A DNA stretch of 64,000 bases from Polyangia bacterium (lineage in GTDB: Bacteria; Myxococcota_A; Polyangia; Nannocystales; Nannocystaceae), in assembly GCA_030430565.1 (NCBI GenBank), contig JAUIKS010000035.1:1-64000 (forward strand), given 5' to 3'. Shown here one piece after another: positions 7,396 to 16,855 of this stretch; position 1 is the first letter of the stretch; each line of letters starts with the position of its first letter. Both the position numbers and the translations under genes were made by a program. Below the pieces are notes generated by a model. It saw nothing but the letters and a program-made list of their open reading frames with translations. It made no database searches and was not told where the DNA came from.

Positions 7396-8205
7396 ATGCA
7401 CACCAACACCGCTCGCCTCGCGCTCTCCGCCCTCCTCACCATCGTCGCCGGCGTCGGCCTCGGCGCCTGCGACACGACGGACGACATGGGCGTCGACGAT
7501 ATCGCGCTGCGCTCCGTCACGATTACAGACGGGTGGGACATCTACGGGCCGACGCAGCTGCCGGACGTGAACTCCTGCGATGACTACTGGAACGACCGCT
7601 GCGCGGGGCTGACCCCGGCCCAGTGCCAGATCGCCAAGAACCGCTACAAGTGCAGCGACAGCGAGCACGGCGTGATGATCGAGGACGGCTACTGGACCGA
7701 CGCGAGCGCGATCCGCTGGCGGGCCGTCGACATGGAGGGGAGCGTCGGGACCGACGGCGCCGAGGACCCGTTCACCGCGTGCGAGGGGCTCGCGGACTAC
7801 GAGACCTGCGCGCAGCTGGCCGCGCTCGCTGAGCAGCTGAACGAGAGCTTGCCCGAGCTCACGCAGGGGTCGCCGAACGGCGGGATCGGGAGCGTCTTCG
7901 CGGTGAAGGGCGGCGTCGCGATCTCGCCCGAGTTCGCGCTCGAGGGCAGCGACGATCTGACGCTCGGCCTCGCGGACGCGCTGAGCTGGAGCGCGCCCGC
8001 GCTGGAGCAGCAGTCGCTCGAGGGCGGCTACGTGTTCGAGGACAACGTGATCTTGATGGTCCGCCCGAACGGCACGCTCTCGGTCTCGACGCCGAAGGTC
8101 GCGCTCGTGCAGGACCTGCCGCTCGAGGTCTTCGGGGACTGCGGCACCGGGGGGCTCACGCTCGCGACGGAGCAGGTGATCGAGGAGCAGCCGCTCGCGC
8201 TCTAG
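7396..8205 (+). CDS. Hypothetical lipoprotein (269 aa)
   Basis: A 269-residue protein starting MHTNTARLALSALL, with a signal peptide and lipobox (GLGAC, Cys about 25). A Cys-containing segment (SCDDYWNDRCAGLTPAQCQ...YKC, about 55-85) looks disulphide-bonded. An acidic C-terminal region follows (SPEFALEGSDDLTLGLADAL). No known family is recognised. The ATG at 7396 is chosen because it places the signal peptide at the N-terminus, although no clear ribosome binding site precedes it. The gene lies 89 bases before the HTTM gene with a possible hairpin between them. Probably an outer-surface or periplasmic protein. Confidence 0.65.
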   Translation: MHTNTARLALSALLTIVAGVGLGACDTTDDMGVDDIALRSVTITDGWDIYGPTQLPDVNSCDDYWNDRCAGLTPAQCQIAKNRYKCSDSEHGVMIEDGYWTDASAIRWRAVDMEGSVGTDGAEDPFTACEGLADYETCAQLAALAEQLNESLPELTQGSPNGGIGSVFAVKGGVAISPEFALEGSDDLTLGLADALSWSAPALEQQSLEGGYVFEDNVILMVRPNGTLSVSTPKVALVQDLPLEVFGDCGTGGLTLATEQVIEEQPLAL

Positions 8206-8215
8206 TCAGACCGCG

Positions 8216-8247
8216 GACGGGCGGCGCGCCGTGACGCGTCGCCCGTC
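8216..8247 (+). terminator. Possible terminator hairpin
   Basis: Perfect 8-base arms GACGGGCG (8216-8223) and CGCCCGTC (8240-8247) lie just after the lipoprotein stop, followed by a pyrimidine-rich but not T-pure stretch. It is plausible as a weak terminator or attenuator before the HTTM gene. Confidence 0.4.
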
Positions 8248-8293
8248 TCGGTCTCTGCCTCGTCGTCGTCCCTCTCGCGCCCGGAAGACCGAT

Positions 8294-9898
8294 ATGTCCC
8301 CCAGCCCCCGCGTCCCGCGTCTCCGCGCCTACCTGCGCGACGTCTTCGGCCTCGACCCGCGATCGCTCGCGGCGCTGCGAGTCGGGCTGGGCGTCACGCT
8401 GCTGATCGACCTGGTCATTCGGGCCGGTGATCTCGAGCGCTTCTACAGCGACGCCGGCGTGATCACGCGCGCGGCGGTGCGCGGGCACAGCCCGCTGCCC
8501 TCGCTGCACATGGCGTCGGGCGCGTGGGAGGCGCAGGCCGGGCTGTTCGCGCTGGCGGCCGCGTTCGCGTGCATGCTGATCGTCGGCTGGCGGACGCGGC
8601 TGGCCGCGTTCGCGTCGTGGTTCCTCTTGCAGTCGCTGCACGCGCGTAACCCCTTCGTGCTCAACGGCGGCGACATCCTGCTGCGCTGCATGCTGCTGTG
8701 GGCGATGTTCCTCCCGCTCGGCGCGCGCCTCAGCCTGGACGCGCGCGCGGGGCGAGGCGGCGCGCGGGCTCCGGTCGTGCTGGGCGCGGCGAGCGTCGGC
8801 TTCATCGCGCAGCTGGCGGTGATGTACGTGGCGACGGCGGCGCTCAAGTCCGGCGACGCGTGGCTCGACGGCTCCGCGCTGTACTACGCGCTCCACTCCG
8901 ATCACCTGGCCTATCAGCCAGTCGCGTCATGGCTGCTGCAGTCGGCGCCCGTCGAGCTCGCGCTCGGCGACGGGTGGCTCGCGACCCTGCGGGCGATCGG
9001 GCTGCCGATCCGCGACGGGACGCCGTGGATCACGGCGCTGCTGACCTACGCCACGCTCGCGCTCGAGTACCTCGGGCCGCTCCTGCTGCTGTGGCCGTGG
9101 CGGCGCGGGCCGGCGCGGGCGCTGCTGGTGGCGGTCTTCATCGGCTTCCACGTGTGCACGGACGTGTGCCTCTCGATCGGCCTGTTCGCGCTGATCAGCG
9201 TCGTGATGTGGACGGCGCTGCTGCCCGGCTGGCTGTGGGATCGAGTCGGTTGGCGCGCGGTCGCCAGCCGCGAGCGCGGACCGGCGCGCCGGCGGTGGTC
9301 GATCGAGGGCGCGCTCGCGGTGGTGCTGCTCGTGCTCGTGCACTGGAACCTGCACACGCTCGACTGCGAGGGGCGGGTGGTCCCGCGCGTGACGGCGGCG
9401 GAGCGCGCGGTCGTGGAGGCGCTGCGGATCCATCAGCGCTGGTCGATGTTCGCGCCGACGCCCGACAAGAATGACGGCTGGTGGCGTACGCCGGCCCGCC
9501 TGGTCGGCGGCGGGGAGGTTGACCTCTCGACGGGGCTGCGACCCGCGTGGGCGCCGGTCTCCCGCAGCGACGGGCACCGCCCGCTGCTCAGCCCGGGCGA
9601 CGCGACGCTCGAGCTCAGCCGCGAGAAGCCGCGCGACCCGGCGGCGCAGTACCCGAACCACCGTCACCGGAAGTTCATGAACAACCTCCGGCGCTCGCGG
9701 CAGCTCGCGCTCCGGCCTCGACTCGCGCGGTACCTCTGCCAGGAGTGGAACGCGCGGCGCGAGGGCGACGCGCGGCTGCGCGAGCTGCAGCTGGTCTACA
9801 TGGTCGAGCGCACGCCGGCGCCGGGCGAGACGGCGAAGCCGGTGCAGGCGATGAAGATCTGGCACCACTCCTGCGAGGGCGCCGAGGAGCGCGTCTGA
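8294..9898 (+). CDS. HTTM-domain membrane protein
   Basis: A 534-residue integral membrane protein. The N-terminal 350 residues hold about eight hydrophobic helices and match the HTTM (vitamin-K-dependent gamma-carboxylase-like) layout: FGLDPRSLAALRVGLGVTLL at the start, ERFYSDAGVI, NGGDILLRCMLLWAMFLPLG, and later a helix-His pattern in FIGFHVCTDVCLSIGLFAL. The last 180 residues are soluble and contain QRWSMFAPTPDKNDGWW, a feature often found at the end of HTTM proteins. Catalytic carboxylase activity should not be assumed; most bacterial HTTM proteins are uncharacterised. The start at 8294 is chosen because the preceding 21 codons are an Arg-rich, unlikely extension. Confidence 0.85.
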   Translation: MSPSPRVPRLRAYLRDVFGLDPRSLAALRVGLGVTLLIDLVIRAGDLERFYSDAGVITRAAVRGHSPLPSLHMASGAWEAQAGLFALAAAFACMLIVGWRTRLAAFASWFLLQSLHARNPFVLNGGDILLRCMLLWAMFLPLGARLSLDARAGRGGARAPVVLGAASVGFIAQLAVMYVATAALKSGDAWLDGSALYYALHSDHLAYQPVASWLLQSAPVELALGDGWLATLRAIGLPIRDGTPWITALLTYATLALEYLGPLLLLWPWRRGPARALLVAVFIGFHVCTDVCLSIGLFALISVVMWTALLPGWLWDRVGWRAVASRERGPARRRWSIEGALAVVLLVLVHWNLHTLDCEGRVVPRVTAAERAVVEALRIHQRWSMFAPTPDKNDGWWRTPARLVGGGEVDLSTGLRPAWAPVSRSDGHRPLLSPGDATLELSREKPRDPAAQYPNHRHRKFMNNLRRSRQLALRPRLARYLCQEWNARREGDARLRELQLVYMVERTPAPGETAKPVQAMKIWHHSCEGAEERV

Positions 9899-9981
9899 GT
9901 CGGCGCCGCGGCGCCGCGCATGGCCAGGCGCGCCGCGGTCTTCGTCGCTTCGAGCTTCCGCGCTCGCCGCCGCGAGGCGGG

Positions 9982-12117
9982 CTAGAACGCGTCGAACGCC
10001 CCGTTTACGCCCGCGAACAACCCGTCGATATCATTTAGGGCGCGCACGGCGACGCTGTTGCGGTAGGCCACGTCGCCGCGGACGCGCTCCTGAAATGACT
10101 GCACCATCGCGATCGCGCTCCCGGCCTCGTACACCTCGACGGTCGTCGTGCCCTGGATGAGCGTGATGTGAAAGATCCGGTTGCCGTCGATGATCCGCCA
10201 GCCGCTCCCGGCGTTCTCGGTGGTCGCCACCGCGGCCCCCGTCAGGTTGATCGCGGGCACCGCGTTGGCGAAGCTCGCCGTCAGGTCGGCCACGAGGTTG
10301 CCGTCGAGATGCGCCGGGTCGCCGGCGGCGGGCGTCGTCGTAAGATCGACCGAGAATAGAAACACTGCGGGGTAATGATCGAAGTAGCTGGTGCCCGCGA
10401 TCGTGCGTGTCCGGTTCGCGCTGATATCTGCGTGGTTGAAGGCGAGTCGCGGATTCGCCACGGCCACGACCTGACCGCGGGCGTTGAGCAGGTCGCGGCT
10501 GTTGAGCACGCGATAGTACGATGGATAGTCGCAGTTCAGGTAGTCGGTCCAGTCATGCGCTTGGCAGCGCATTGCATAGTTGGGACGATGGTAATTCTCA
10601 CCTCCGTTGTACCAGGCCTTGATCGAGCCGTGATCTTGAAACCCGTTGTCCGCTACAAACGGGGGCGGAACCGGCTCAAGCGCGTTGATGTACACGGTGC
10701 GTAGATTCACGCCGTAGGCCATCGTCGCCTGCGGTGTGTAGCGCGCGAGCGCGCCGCCCAGATCGACCCCGGCGAGCCAGTTGCGGAGCCTGTTGCCAGG
10801 ATCCGCGACCAAGTACGCCCACGCCTCCTTGAACGCGCGTCGCATCCACTTCTTGGCCATCGTGCCCCTCGTGTGTCGCAGGGCGCCGTCCCAGTAGAAG
10901 ATCTGACACTTGTCGCCGTCTTCAGGACCTGGAGAATTGAACATCCTCGTCATGAGCGTCTGCGCGAGCGCGTCGGTCTTCCACTTGAACGAGATCTCGA
11001 GATCGATCAGGTACGGGCGCTTTTTGTGGACGATGAGGTTCTCCTCGTGGACATCCGCCATCCCGAACAGCATCGCGACGGCGATGTACCAGCCGAGCGT
11101 ACGGTAGTAGCGCATGAGATCGCCACGCTGATCGGTCACCCAGTCCCAATCCTCGTACTCGCCGTCGACGACGATTCGAGCGAGATCAGTGTCGGGCTCC
11201 GGCGCGTGGTGAAGAAACTCGATATAGCCGTAGGCGCCGGCCACGTCCCCGGGGTTGCGGGGGAGGAGCTTGTAGGTCGGCAGCTGGAAATCTTCGATCG
11301 GCTGCGGATCGCCGGTGTGGTAGCCATCGTTAAACTTGGGGTTCGGGAAGCCGATGGGTCGCGGCTGGCCGTTGAGGATGCCCTCGTTGATCCGCTCGAA
11401 CAGGCTCATCTGGGTCGGGAGCCCCTGGTTCCCGATCTGGTTGACGATGGCTCGCGTCGCGCCGACGAACAGGTAGTCGAGCGTAAGATCCGAGGGCTTG
11501 TAGATCAGCTTGACGTAGCTCTTGGGACGCCTTCTCAAGCGCCCCACCGGCTCGGCGGTCTGGGCGGTGAAGGTCAGCAGCGCGACGGACTTGCCGCCCT
11601 TGTGCGAGTCGCTCCCGAAGAACTTAACCCGCTTGAGGCGCAGCAGCTCGAGCTCCGGGAAGAATACGCTGTTGAGCTCATCCCAATCGGCTTCGACGTG
11701 CTGGAGGATCGAGGTGAGGTAGTTGACGAAGTTCGTCGTGGCGGTGTCGATCCCGTGCTTCGCGATCGAGGCGTTGTGCGCTCCGTTCTGCAGCGCGGCG
11801 ATGTCCTGGTCCGTCGGGGGGGTCGCCTCGTCGGAGTCGAGCGCCTCGTGGTATTTCCACGCGTAGTAGTCGAGCGCCGACGCGAGCGTCCCGAGCAGCA
11901 CGTGGCGCTTCTTCGGCTTGAGCGCGACGCCGACGCGCGCGGGCAGATTGTTCTTGAGCGTGCTCAGGTCGCCGTCGGCAGCCTCGAGCTGCGCGCTGTA
12001 GTACTTCGTGAGCGCGAGCGAGTACCTGCTGGTCGGCGCTTTGACAAAATTTCCGGTCTTCGAATCGAGCGCCTGGACGAGCGCGGTCTTGAATCTTGAC
12101 TCTCTGATGATCGGCAT
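9982..12117 (-). CDS. LanM-type dehydratase-like protein (DUF4135), lacks cyclase domain
   Basis: A 711-residue cytosolic protein. The central part carries the lipid-kinase-like fold of the type II lanthipeptide synthetase dehydratase region: KSYVKLIYKPSDLTLDYLF (about 205-225) and GMADVHEENLIVHKKRPYLIDLE (about 390-412), which mirrors the LanM GxxDxHxENxI...LIDxE active-site motif with its Asp, His, Asn and Asp intact. The protein ends after the dehydratase-like part: no LanC zinc-cyclase domain (about 400 residues in LanM) follows, and none is encoded nearby. It could be a stand-alone phospho-eliminating or kinase-like enzyme. The neighbouring divergent gene encodes an extreme repeat protein that could be its partner, but no leader/core precursor is evident. 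The ATG at 12117 is chosen over 12549 because the extension is the antisense of the repeats. Confidence 0.8.
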   Translation of the reverse strand: MPIIRESRFKTALVQALDSKTGNFVKAPTSRYSLALTKYYSAQLEAADGDLSTLKNNLPARVGVALKPKKRHVLLGTLASALDYYAWKYHEALDSDEATPPTDQDIAALQNGAHNASIAKHGIDTATTNFVNYLTSILQHVEADWDELNSVFFPELELLRLKRVKFFGSDSHKGGKSVALLTFTAQTAEPVGRLRRRPKSYVKLIYKPSDLTLDYLFVGATRAIVNQIGNQGLPTQMSLFERINEGILNGQPRPIGFPNPKFNDGYHTGDPQPIEDFQLPTYKLLPRNPGDVAGAYGYIEFLHHAPEPDTDLARIVVDGEYEDWDWVTDQRGDLMRYYRTLGWYIAVAMLFGMADVHEENLIVHKKRPYLIDLEISFKWKTDALAQTLMTRMFNSPGPEDGDKCQIFYWDGALRHTRGTMAKKWMRRAFKEAWAYLVADPGNRLRNWLAGVDLGGALARYTPQATMAYGVNLRTVYINALEPVPPPFVADNGFQDHGSIKAWYNGGENYHRPNYAMRCQAHDWTDYLNCDYPSYYRVLNSRDLLNARGQVVAVANPRLAFNHADISANRTRTIAGTSYFDHYPAVFLFSVDLTTTPAAGDPAHLDGNLVADLTASFANAVPAINLTGAAVATTENAGSGWRIIDGNRIFHITLIQGTTTVEVYEAGSAIAMVQSFQERVRGDVAYRNSVAVRALNDIDGLFAGVNGAFDAF

Positions 12118-12270
12118 CGCAGTGGGCCCTTTCGCGCGCTCTGGCGTCTGCGCGACGCCACGCGTCGCAGAAGGCGGTCTCGGTTCAGTCTCAGTGACGT
12201 CACGCGGGGCGCTCCGTGAATTCGGCGGGCGCGACCTCGAGAATTCGTTTTTCACACCCGCCCACGCCCG

Positions 12271-12993
12271 ATGTCTCTTGTCGGGGGACCGTTGCACAAG
12301 CGACAGAGGCAAGCGCGGCCTGAGTACAGCGCCGAAGAGCTCGATGAGCTCGATGAGCTCGATGAGCTCGATGAGCTCGATGAGCTCGATGAGCTCGATG
12401 AGCTCGACGGGCTCGACGGGCTCGAGGGCGACGCGCGCGAAGAGGAGACCGAGGATGATGAGCTCGAGGGCGTGATCGACGAAGACGATTTCGACGACGA
12501 CGCGGACGGCGCGGACGCCCACGACGATCACGACGATCACGACGATCACGACGATTTCGACGACCTCGACGAATTCGATGAATTCGGCGAGAACGAGGAC
12601 GAAGACGACGAGCGAGCTCGCGCCGAGGGGGTCGCCGAGGAGCTCGCCGATCTCCTCGACGACTTCGACGATTTCGACGACCTCGACGACCTCGACCTCG
12701 ACGAGGACGGGGCGGAGGAGCTCGGGCGCGATGAGCTCGCGGACGAGCTCGACGAGCTCGAGGACGACGATCTCGAGGACGACGATCTCGAGGACGATGA
12801 TCTCGAGGACGATGATCTCGAGGACGATGATCTCGAGGACGACGAGCCCGAGCCTGCAGATGAGCGCGCTGCGGCGGCGAAGCCCGCGTCGGGCAGCTCG
12901 AGCGGCCAGGGCCAGGGCTCGCCGCGACCAGCGAGACGTCGGAAGGCCCGGGGGGGTCGTCGGCGGAAGCCATTTCGAATGTACCGTCGCTGA
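12271..12993 (+). CDS. Extremely acidic, repeat-built protein (240 aa)
   Basis: Residues about 20-200 are almost entirely Asp, Glu and Leu, arranged as three distinct tandem blocks: (ELD)n, then (DDH)4, then (LEDDD)6. A basic tail follows (RRKARGGRRRKPFRMYRR). The DNA repeats underlie these blocks. The sequence is intrinsically disordered or amphipathic and would bind divalent metals strongly; the DDH block adds histidines. The alternating charge layout (acidic body, basic tail) suggests self-association or nucleic-acid/membrane docking by the tail. It is divergent from the LanM-like gene with 153 bases between them. Codon bias is normal, the frame is free of stops and the opposite frames are less protein-like, so it is probably real. 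No family is recognised. Confidence 0.55.
   Translation: MSLVGGPLHKRQRQARPEYSAEELDELDELDELDELDELDELDELDGLDGLEGDAREEETEDDELEGVIDEDDFDDDADGADAHDDHDDHDDHDDFDDLDEFDEFGENEDEDDERARAEGVAEELADLLDDFDDFDDLDDLDLDEDGAEELGRDELADELDELEDDDLEDDDLEDDDLEDDDLEDDDLEDDEPEPADERAAAAKPASGSSSGQGQGSPRPARRRKARGGRRRKPFRMYRR
12337..12408. repeat. Tandem 9-bp repeat GAGCTCGAT (7 perfect copies plus one)
   Basis: Seven consecutive perfect copies from 12337 to 12399 and one GAGCTCGAC copy. Each encodes Glu-Leu-Asp. The unit length is a multiple of three, so expansion changes only protein length. Confidence 0.9.
12520..12555. repeat. Tandem 9-bp repeat CACGACGAT (4 copies)
   Basis: Four consecutive copies, encoding His-Asp-Asp in the acidic repeat protein; the last copy runs into a Phe codon. 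Confidence 0.8.
12757..12846. repeat. Tandem 15-bp repeat CTCGAGGACGACGAT (6 copies)
   Basis: Six copies with synonymous changes at GAC/GAT; each encodes Leu-Glu-Asp-Asp-Asp. The synonymous variation suggests an older or selected repeat rather than a very recent expansion. Confidence 0.85.
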
Positions 12994-13042
12994 CGCGGGT
13001 CCACGCGGCGCTCAGCTCACGCGGGGACGTCGGCGCGGAGGA

Positions 13043-16000
13043 CTACGGCGCCGGCGCGCGCCGCTCGGGCGGCGCGCTCTGTTCGCGCTCCCGCTGGCAC
13101 GACTCGGCGTGCTCCGCCGCGTCCTCGCCGGTCTCGCCCAGCAGTCGAACGCGCTGTTCCGCGGTGAGGCATACCGGGTTCGCTCGCTCGATTCGAGCGT
13201 GCAGCGAGCTCGTGGTGAAGTCCGCGTTCCACAGCCGCACGCTGCCGTCAGCGGCCCCCGAGGCGATCTGCAGCTCATCAGGGCTGTAGGCCGCGCTCGT
13301 GACCTCGACCGTGTGGCCGCGGAGGATGACCGGCTGCGCCCTGGAGCGCCAGACGCGGAGGGTGTGGTCGCTCGAGGCCGTGACGACGCGCTCTCCGGAG
13401 GACGAGAAGCGAACCGAGCGGATCAGCCCCTCATGACCCTCGAACACGGTGGTGCTGTCGTCGCTCGCGAGCCTCCACAGCCGCGCTTTGCGATCGTAGG
13501 AGCCGGTGACGAGCAGCCGGCCCGACGGGCTGAAGGCGACGCTCAACACGGCGCCGCCGTGGTCACGCAGCGCGCGGGTCACCCGCGCGCCGGCCCCCTC
13601 GCGCCTCCAGATCAGCGCGAGGCGATCGGTCCCTCCGGTCGCGAACCGTCGATCGTCGCGGCTGAAGGCGACGCTCTGCACGGTCCCAGAGTGACCCGCG
13701 AGCGTGGTCGCGCGCGCGTCAGCGAGCGACCACAGGCGCAGCCCCTCGAGCGTCGAGGTGACCGCGTGCTCGCCGTCGTGGCTGATCGCGGCCGCGATCA
13801 GCTTCGCGCCATGGCGCAGCGTCGCGCGCGTGCGCGGCGTACCGCCGCGCAGCGGCCATCGCCTCGCCGCGCCGGCGGCGTCGAGGGTCAGCAGCGCGCC
13901 GTCGACGAAGCGCATCGCGACGACCCGCGCGGGGTGTGAGAGCGCGCGCGGCTGACCCCGCCCCGCGCGCGGCCAGAGGAGCACGCTCCGATCCGCCGCG
14001 CGCGTCGCCAGCCACGCGCCCGAGTCGTCGAACATGACCTCAAGTACACGTCCTCCGTGGCTGCGGAGCTCGCGGACGCCCCGGTCACCGTCGGCGCGCC
14101 AGACCCGCGCGGTGCCGTCGCGCGACGCGGTCACGACGTGTCGCCCGTCGTTGCTGAACTCCGCGTACATGACCTCTTCGTCATGTCCCGATAGAATTAT
14201 CGGGTCGCGCGCGCCGCCGGTCGGCCAGATCCGCGCGACGCCGTCCGCGGACGCGGTCACGACCCGGCGTCCGTCGACGCTGAACTCCGCCGAGTAGACC
14301 CGCGGTCCGCCGACCTCGCCCAGCACGACCGGGGCGCGCTCGCCCTTCACGTCCCACACCCGCGCGGTCCCGTCGAGCGAGGCGGTCAGGAGGCGCGCGC
14401 CGTCTTTGCTGTAGCGCACCGAGACGACCTCGCGCGTGTGCCCCTTCAACGCGCGCCCTCGCCCCGCGCCGTTCAGGCTCCACAGGCGTACGCTCCCACC
14501 CTGGGTGACCGCGGCGAGCTGCCTCCCGTCTGGCGAGAAAGTGAGATCGCGGACGGTGCCGGCGCGTGTTCGCAGCACACGCGTCGGCGCGCCCGCTGCG
14601 GGCAGGGACCACACGCGCACGCTGCCGTCCCGCGCTCCCGCAGCGATCCTCGCGCCCGTCGGATCGACGGCGACGGCGGTGAGCGAGACGCCGGGCTGCT
14701 CGAGCACCTTCGGCTCGCCCTCCGGGGGCCAGACGCGCACGCTGCCGTCCCGCGAGGTCGTCACGACGCTCGCCCCGCGGCTGTCGAAGCGCGCGTCGAG
14801 GAGCTCTCGTCGGTGGCCGGCGAGCTTCCGCGCGGGGCCCGGCCCGGCGAGCTCGTACACGCGCGCGGTCCAGTCTTGCGACGCGGTGACGACGCGCGCG
14901 TCGTCGGGGGCGAAGCGCGCGTCCTCGACGACGGCGACGTGGTCGTCGAAGCTCCGGAGCTCCCGCGCGACGCCGCGCCAAGTCCACAGCCGCGCGGTGC
15001 GGTCCTGCGAGGCCGTGAGCACGCGTCGCCCATCCTGGCTGAAGCGCGCGGTCGAGACCCCGCTGCGGTGGCCTCGCAGCACGGCTTGGCTGACGGGCTT
15101 TCGCAGCGTGTCGACGACCGCCGGCACCCAGCCAGGGGTGTCCTCGGGCGACTCCGTCTCTCGCAGCAGCGCGAGCATGGTCGTTGGGTCATCTCGAACC
15201 GCGCCGAGCGCCTGCGCGAGCCGAGTCGCGTCGCGAGCTCGGCGCGCCTCGACGCGCGCGCGTCGGTAGTTCTCTCGCGCTCGTCGCCCGCTGCGGACCG
15301 CGTCCTGGTGACGCTGCTCGGCGTGGCGCTGGGCCAGCTTGGCGATCGCGCGCGACTGCTCCGAGTCTCGGCGCGCGCGCTCGGCGTCCTCGCGCGCGTC
15401 CTCAGCCTCTCGCTTGGCCTTCACCGCCGCCTCGCGCTCGCGCTCGGCCTGCTGCTTGTCGTTCACCGCCTCTCGCCTCGCCTGCTCGGCCTTCGTGCGC
15501 AGGTCGTCCGCGAGCTTGCGGGCCGCGACCGCGCCGCGAGTCGCCTCGTCGGCGCGCCGCTTCCCGTACAGGGCGCAGGAGCCCGCGAGAACCGACAGCA
15601 CGGCGAGCGCCGCCACGATGAGCGTCACGCGCCTGGCCGAGCGCGCCTGCGCGCGCGCGCGCGTGAGCTCAACCGCCGCGGCGCGCTCGGCCGCGAGCCG
15701 CTCTCGCGCGCGTCGCTGCTCGTGGACCTTCATCGCCAGCCAGTCGTGGCCGAGCTCGAAGTAGCGGCTCCCGTGATGCTCCTCCGCGCGCAGGATCGAG
15801 GCGCGCTCAAGCGTGTCGAGCACCTTCGTCAGCGCGGCTGGATCGAGCTCGCTCGAGGAGCGCGCCTCGGCCTCGGTCAGGAGCCTCCGGCTCCCCTCCG
15901 CGGTGATGAGCTTCTGCTCGAGGAGCTCCACCGCGGCGCGCTGGAGCGGCCCGAGGGAGCGCAGCATCGCGTCGAGATAGGCCTGCAGGATCGGCGCGGC

Positions 16001-16855
16001 CTGTATTTCGCCCTCGGGGTCCTGACCGGCGAGCAGCTCGGGGGCGCGCGCCGGCTCGGCCCGCGCGAGCCAGAGCGCGCGGCAGACGATCTGGACGAAC
16101 GCCGCCTGGACCTCGGCGTCCTCGTCTTCACGCTGATCGGAGGCGCGCATCTGCAGGACGAGCGCGCGCGTCTGGTCTATGCGCCAGGTCTGCGGAGGGC
16201 GCCCGTCTCGCGCCGCCGCGCGGACCGCCTTGACGATCTCGCGGACCGAGAGGGGCCCGAGGCGGAAGCCGTGCTCGAGCAGGAGTCGACGCCCGCGCGC
16301 GTAGTCGCGGAACCGGCCGAGGTAGTCCTCGCGCATCGACAGCACGAGCTGCAGGCCCCGCATCGGGTGCGCGGCGATGCGGTCCGCGCAGCGCGTGAAC
16401 TCTTCGAACTCGCCGCTTTGGCGGCTCGGCAGCATGATCTGCTCGATCTGGTCGAGGTAGATCAGGATCGGGCGATCCGAGCGTCGCTCGGCGCGCTCGA
16501 TCGCCTCCTCGAGCTGCGCGAGCGGGTCGCCCTCGCGCGGGCGCGCGCCGACCTTCAGCTGCGTGTACAGCTGGTCGACGAGCCAGGTCGCGGCGCGCTC
16601 GTCGAGCGGCCAGCCGTCGATCGAGATCACGCGGAAGTCGTAGTCCTCGACCAGCTCAGGGATCACCGCCGCCTGCATCAGCGACGACTTGCCCGCGCCC
16701 GACGGCCCGAACAAGGTGACGCAGCGATGCGCGAGGATGCTGCTCGCCAGCTTGGACGCCGCCACCCGACGGCCACGAAAGGAGCCGCGGTCCTCCGCCG
16801 AGTACGGCTTGGGGCCGGGGAAGGGGCTCGCCCCGGTGCGCTTCGCTGTCGTCAT
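13043..16855 (-). CDS. nSTAND-type NTPase with 15 WD40 repeats
   Basis: A 1270-residue signal-transduction NTPase. Order: the PFPGPKPYSAEDRGSFRGR entry motif (11-29) typical of nSTAND NTPases; Walker A GPSGAGKSS (about 50-58); Walker B in RPILIYLDQIEQ (about 135-146); a helical region to about 440; one hydrophobic helix (VTLIVAALAVLSVLAGSCALY); a long Arg/Glu/Ala coiled coil; then 15 WD40 repeats forming probably two propellers. The start at 16855 overlaps the CHAT protease stop as ATGA, so the two are translationally coupled. The expected mechanism is ligand sensing by the propellers, ATP-driven oligomerisation, and activation of the partner protease. In-frame sequence upstream of 16855 is the antisense of the CHAT gene and is discarded. 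Confidence 0.9.
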   Translation of the reverse strand: MTTAKRTGASPFPGPKPYSAEDRGSFRGRRVAASKLASSILAHRCVTLFGPSGAGKSSLMQAAVIPELVEDYDFRVISIDGWPLDERAATWLVDQLYTQLKVGARPREGDPLAQLEEAIERAERRSDRPILIYLDQIEQIMLPSRQSGEFEEFTRCADRIAAHPMRGLQLVLSMREDYLGRFRDYARGRRLLLEHGFRLGPLSVREIVKAVRAAARDGRPPQTWRIDQTRALVLQMRASDQREDEDAEVQAAFVQIVCRALWLARAEPARAPELLAGQDPEGEIQAAPILQAYLDAMLRSLGPLQRAAVELLEQKLITAEGSRRLLTEAEARSSSELDPAALTKVLDTLERASILRAEEHHGSRYFELGHDWLAMKVHEQRRARERLAAERAAAVELTRARAQARSARRVTLIVAALAVLSVLAGSCALYGKRRADEATRGAVAARKLADDLRTKAEQARREAVNDKQQAEREREAAVKAKREAEDAREDAERARRDSEQSRAIAKLAQRHAEQRHQDAVRSGRRARENYRRARVEARRARDATRLAQALGAVRDDPTTMLALLRETESPEDTPGWVPAVVDTLRKPVSQAVLRGHRSGVSTARFSQDGRRVLTASQDRTARLWTWRGVARELRSFDDHVAVVEDARFAPDDARVVTASQDWTARVYELAGPGPARKLAGHRRELLDARFDSRGASVVTTSRDGSVRVWPPEGEPKVLEQPGVSLTAVAVDPTGARIAAGARDGSVRVWSLPAAGAPTRVLRTRAGTVRDLTFSPDGRQLAAVTQGGSVRLWSLNGAGRGRALKGHTREVVSVRYSKDGARLLTASLDGTARVWDVKGERAPVVLGEVGGPRVYSAEFSVDGRRVVTASADGVARIWPTGGARDPIILSGHDEEVMYAEFSNDGRHVVTASRDGTARVWRADGDRGVRELRSHGGRVLEVMFDDSGAWLATRAADRSVLLWPRAGRGQPRALSHPARVVAMRFVDGALLTLDAAGAARRWPLRGGTPRTRATLRHGAKLIAAAISHDGEHAVTSTLEGLRLWSLADARATTLAGHSGTVQSVAFSRDDRRFATGGTDRLALIWRREGAGARVTRALRDHGGAVLSVAFSPSGRLLVTGSYDRKARLWRLASDDSTTVFEGHEGLIRSVRFSSSGERVVTASSDHTLRVWRSRAQPVILRGHTVEVTSAAYSPDELQIASGAADGSVRLWNADFTTSSLHARIERANPVCLTAEQRVRLLGETGEDAAEHAESCQREREQSAPPERRAPAP

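Noticed and set aside
12200..13004. Other frames across the acidic repeat gene (poly-Arg, poly-Ser and ELI repeats)
   Set aside because: They are mirror readings of the same tandem DNA repeats. Only the frame giving the Asp/Glu/Leu protein has a sensible start and end; the ELI run was also removed from the LanM-like gene start.
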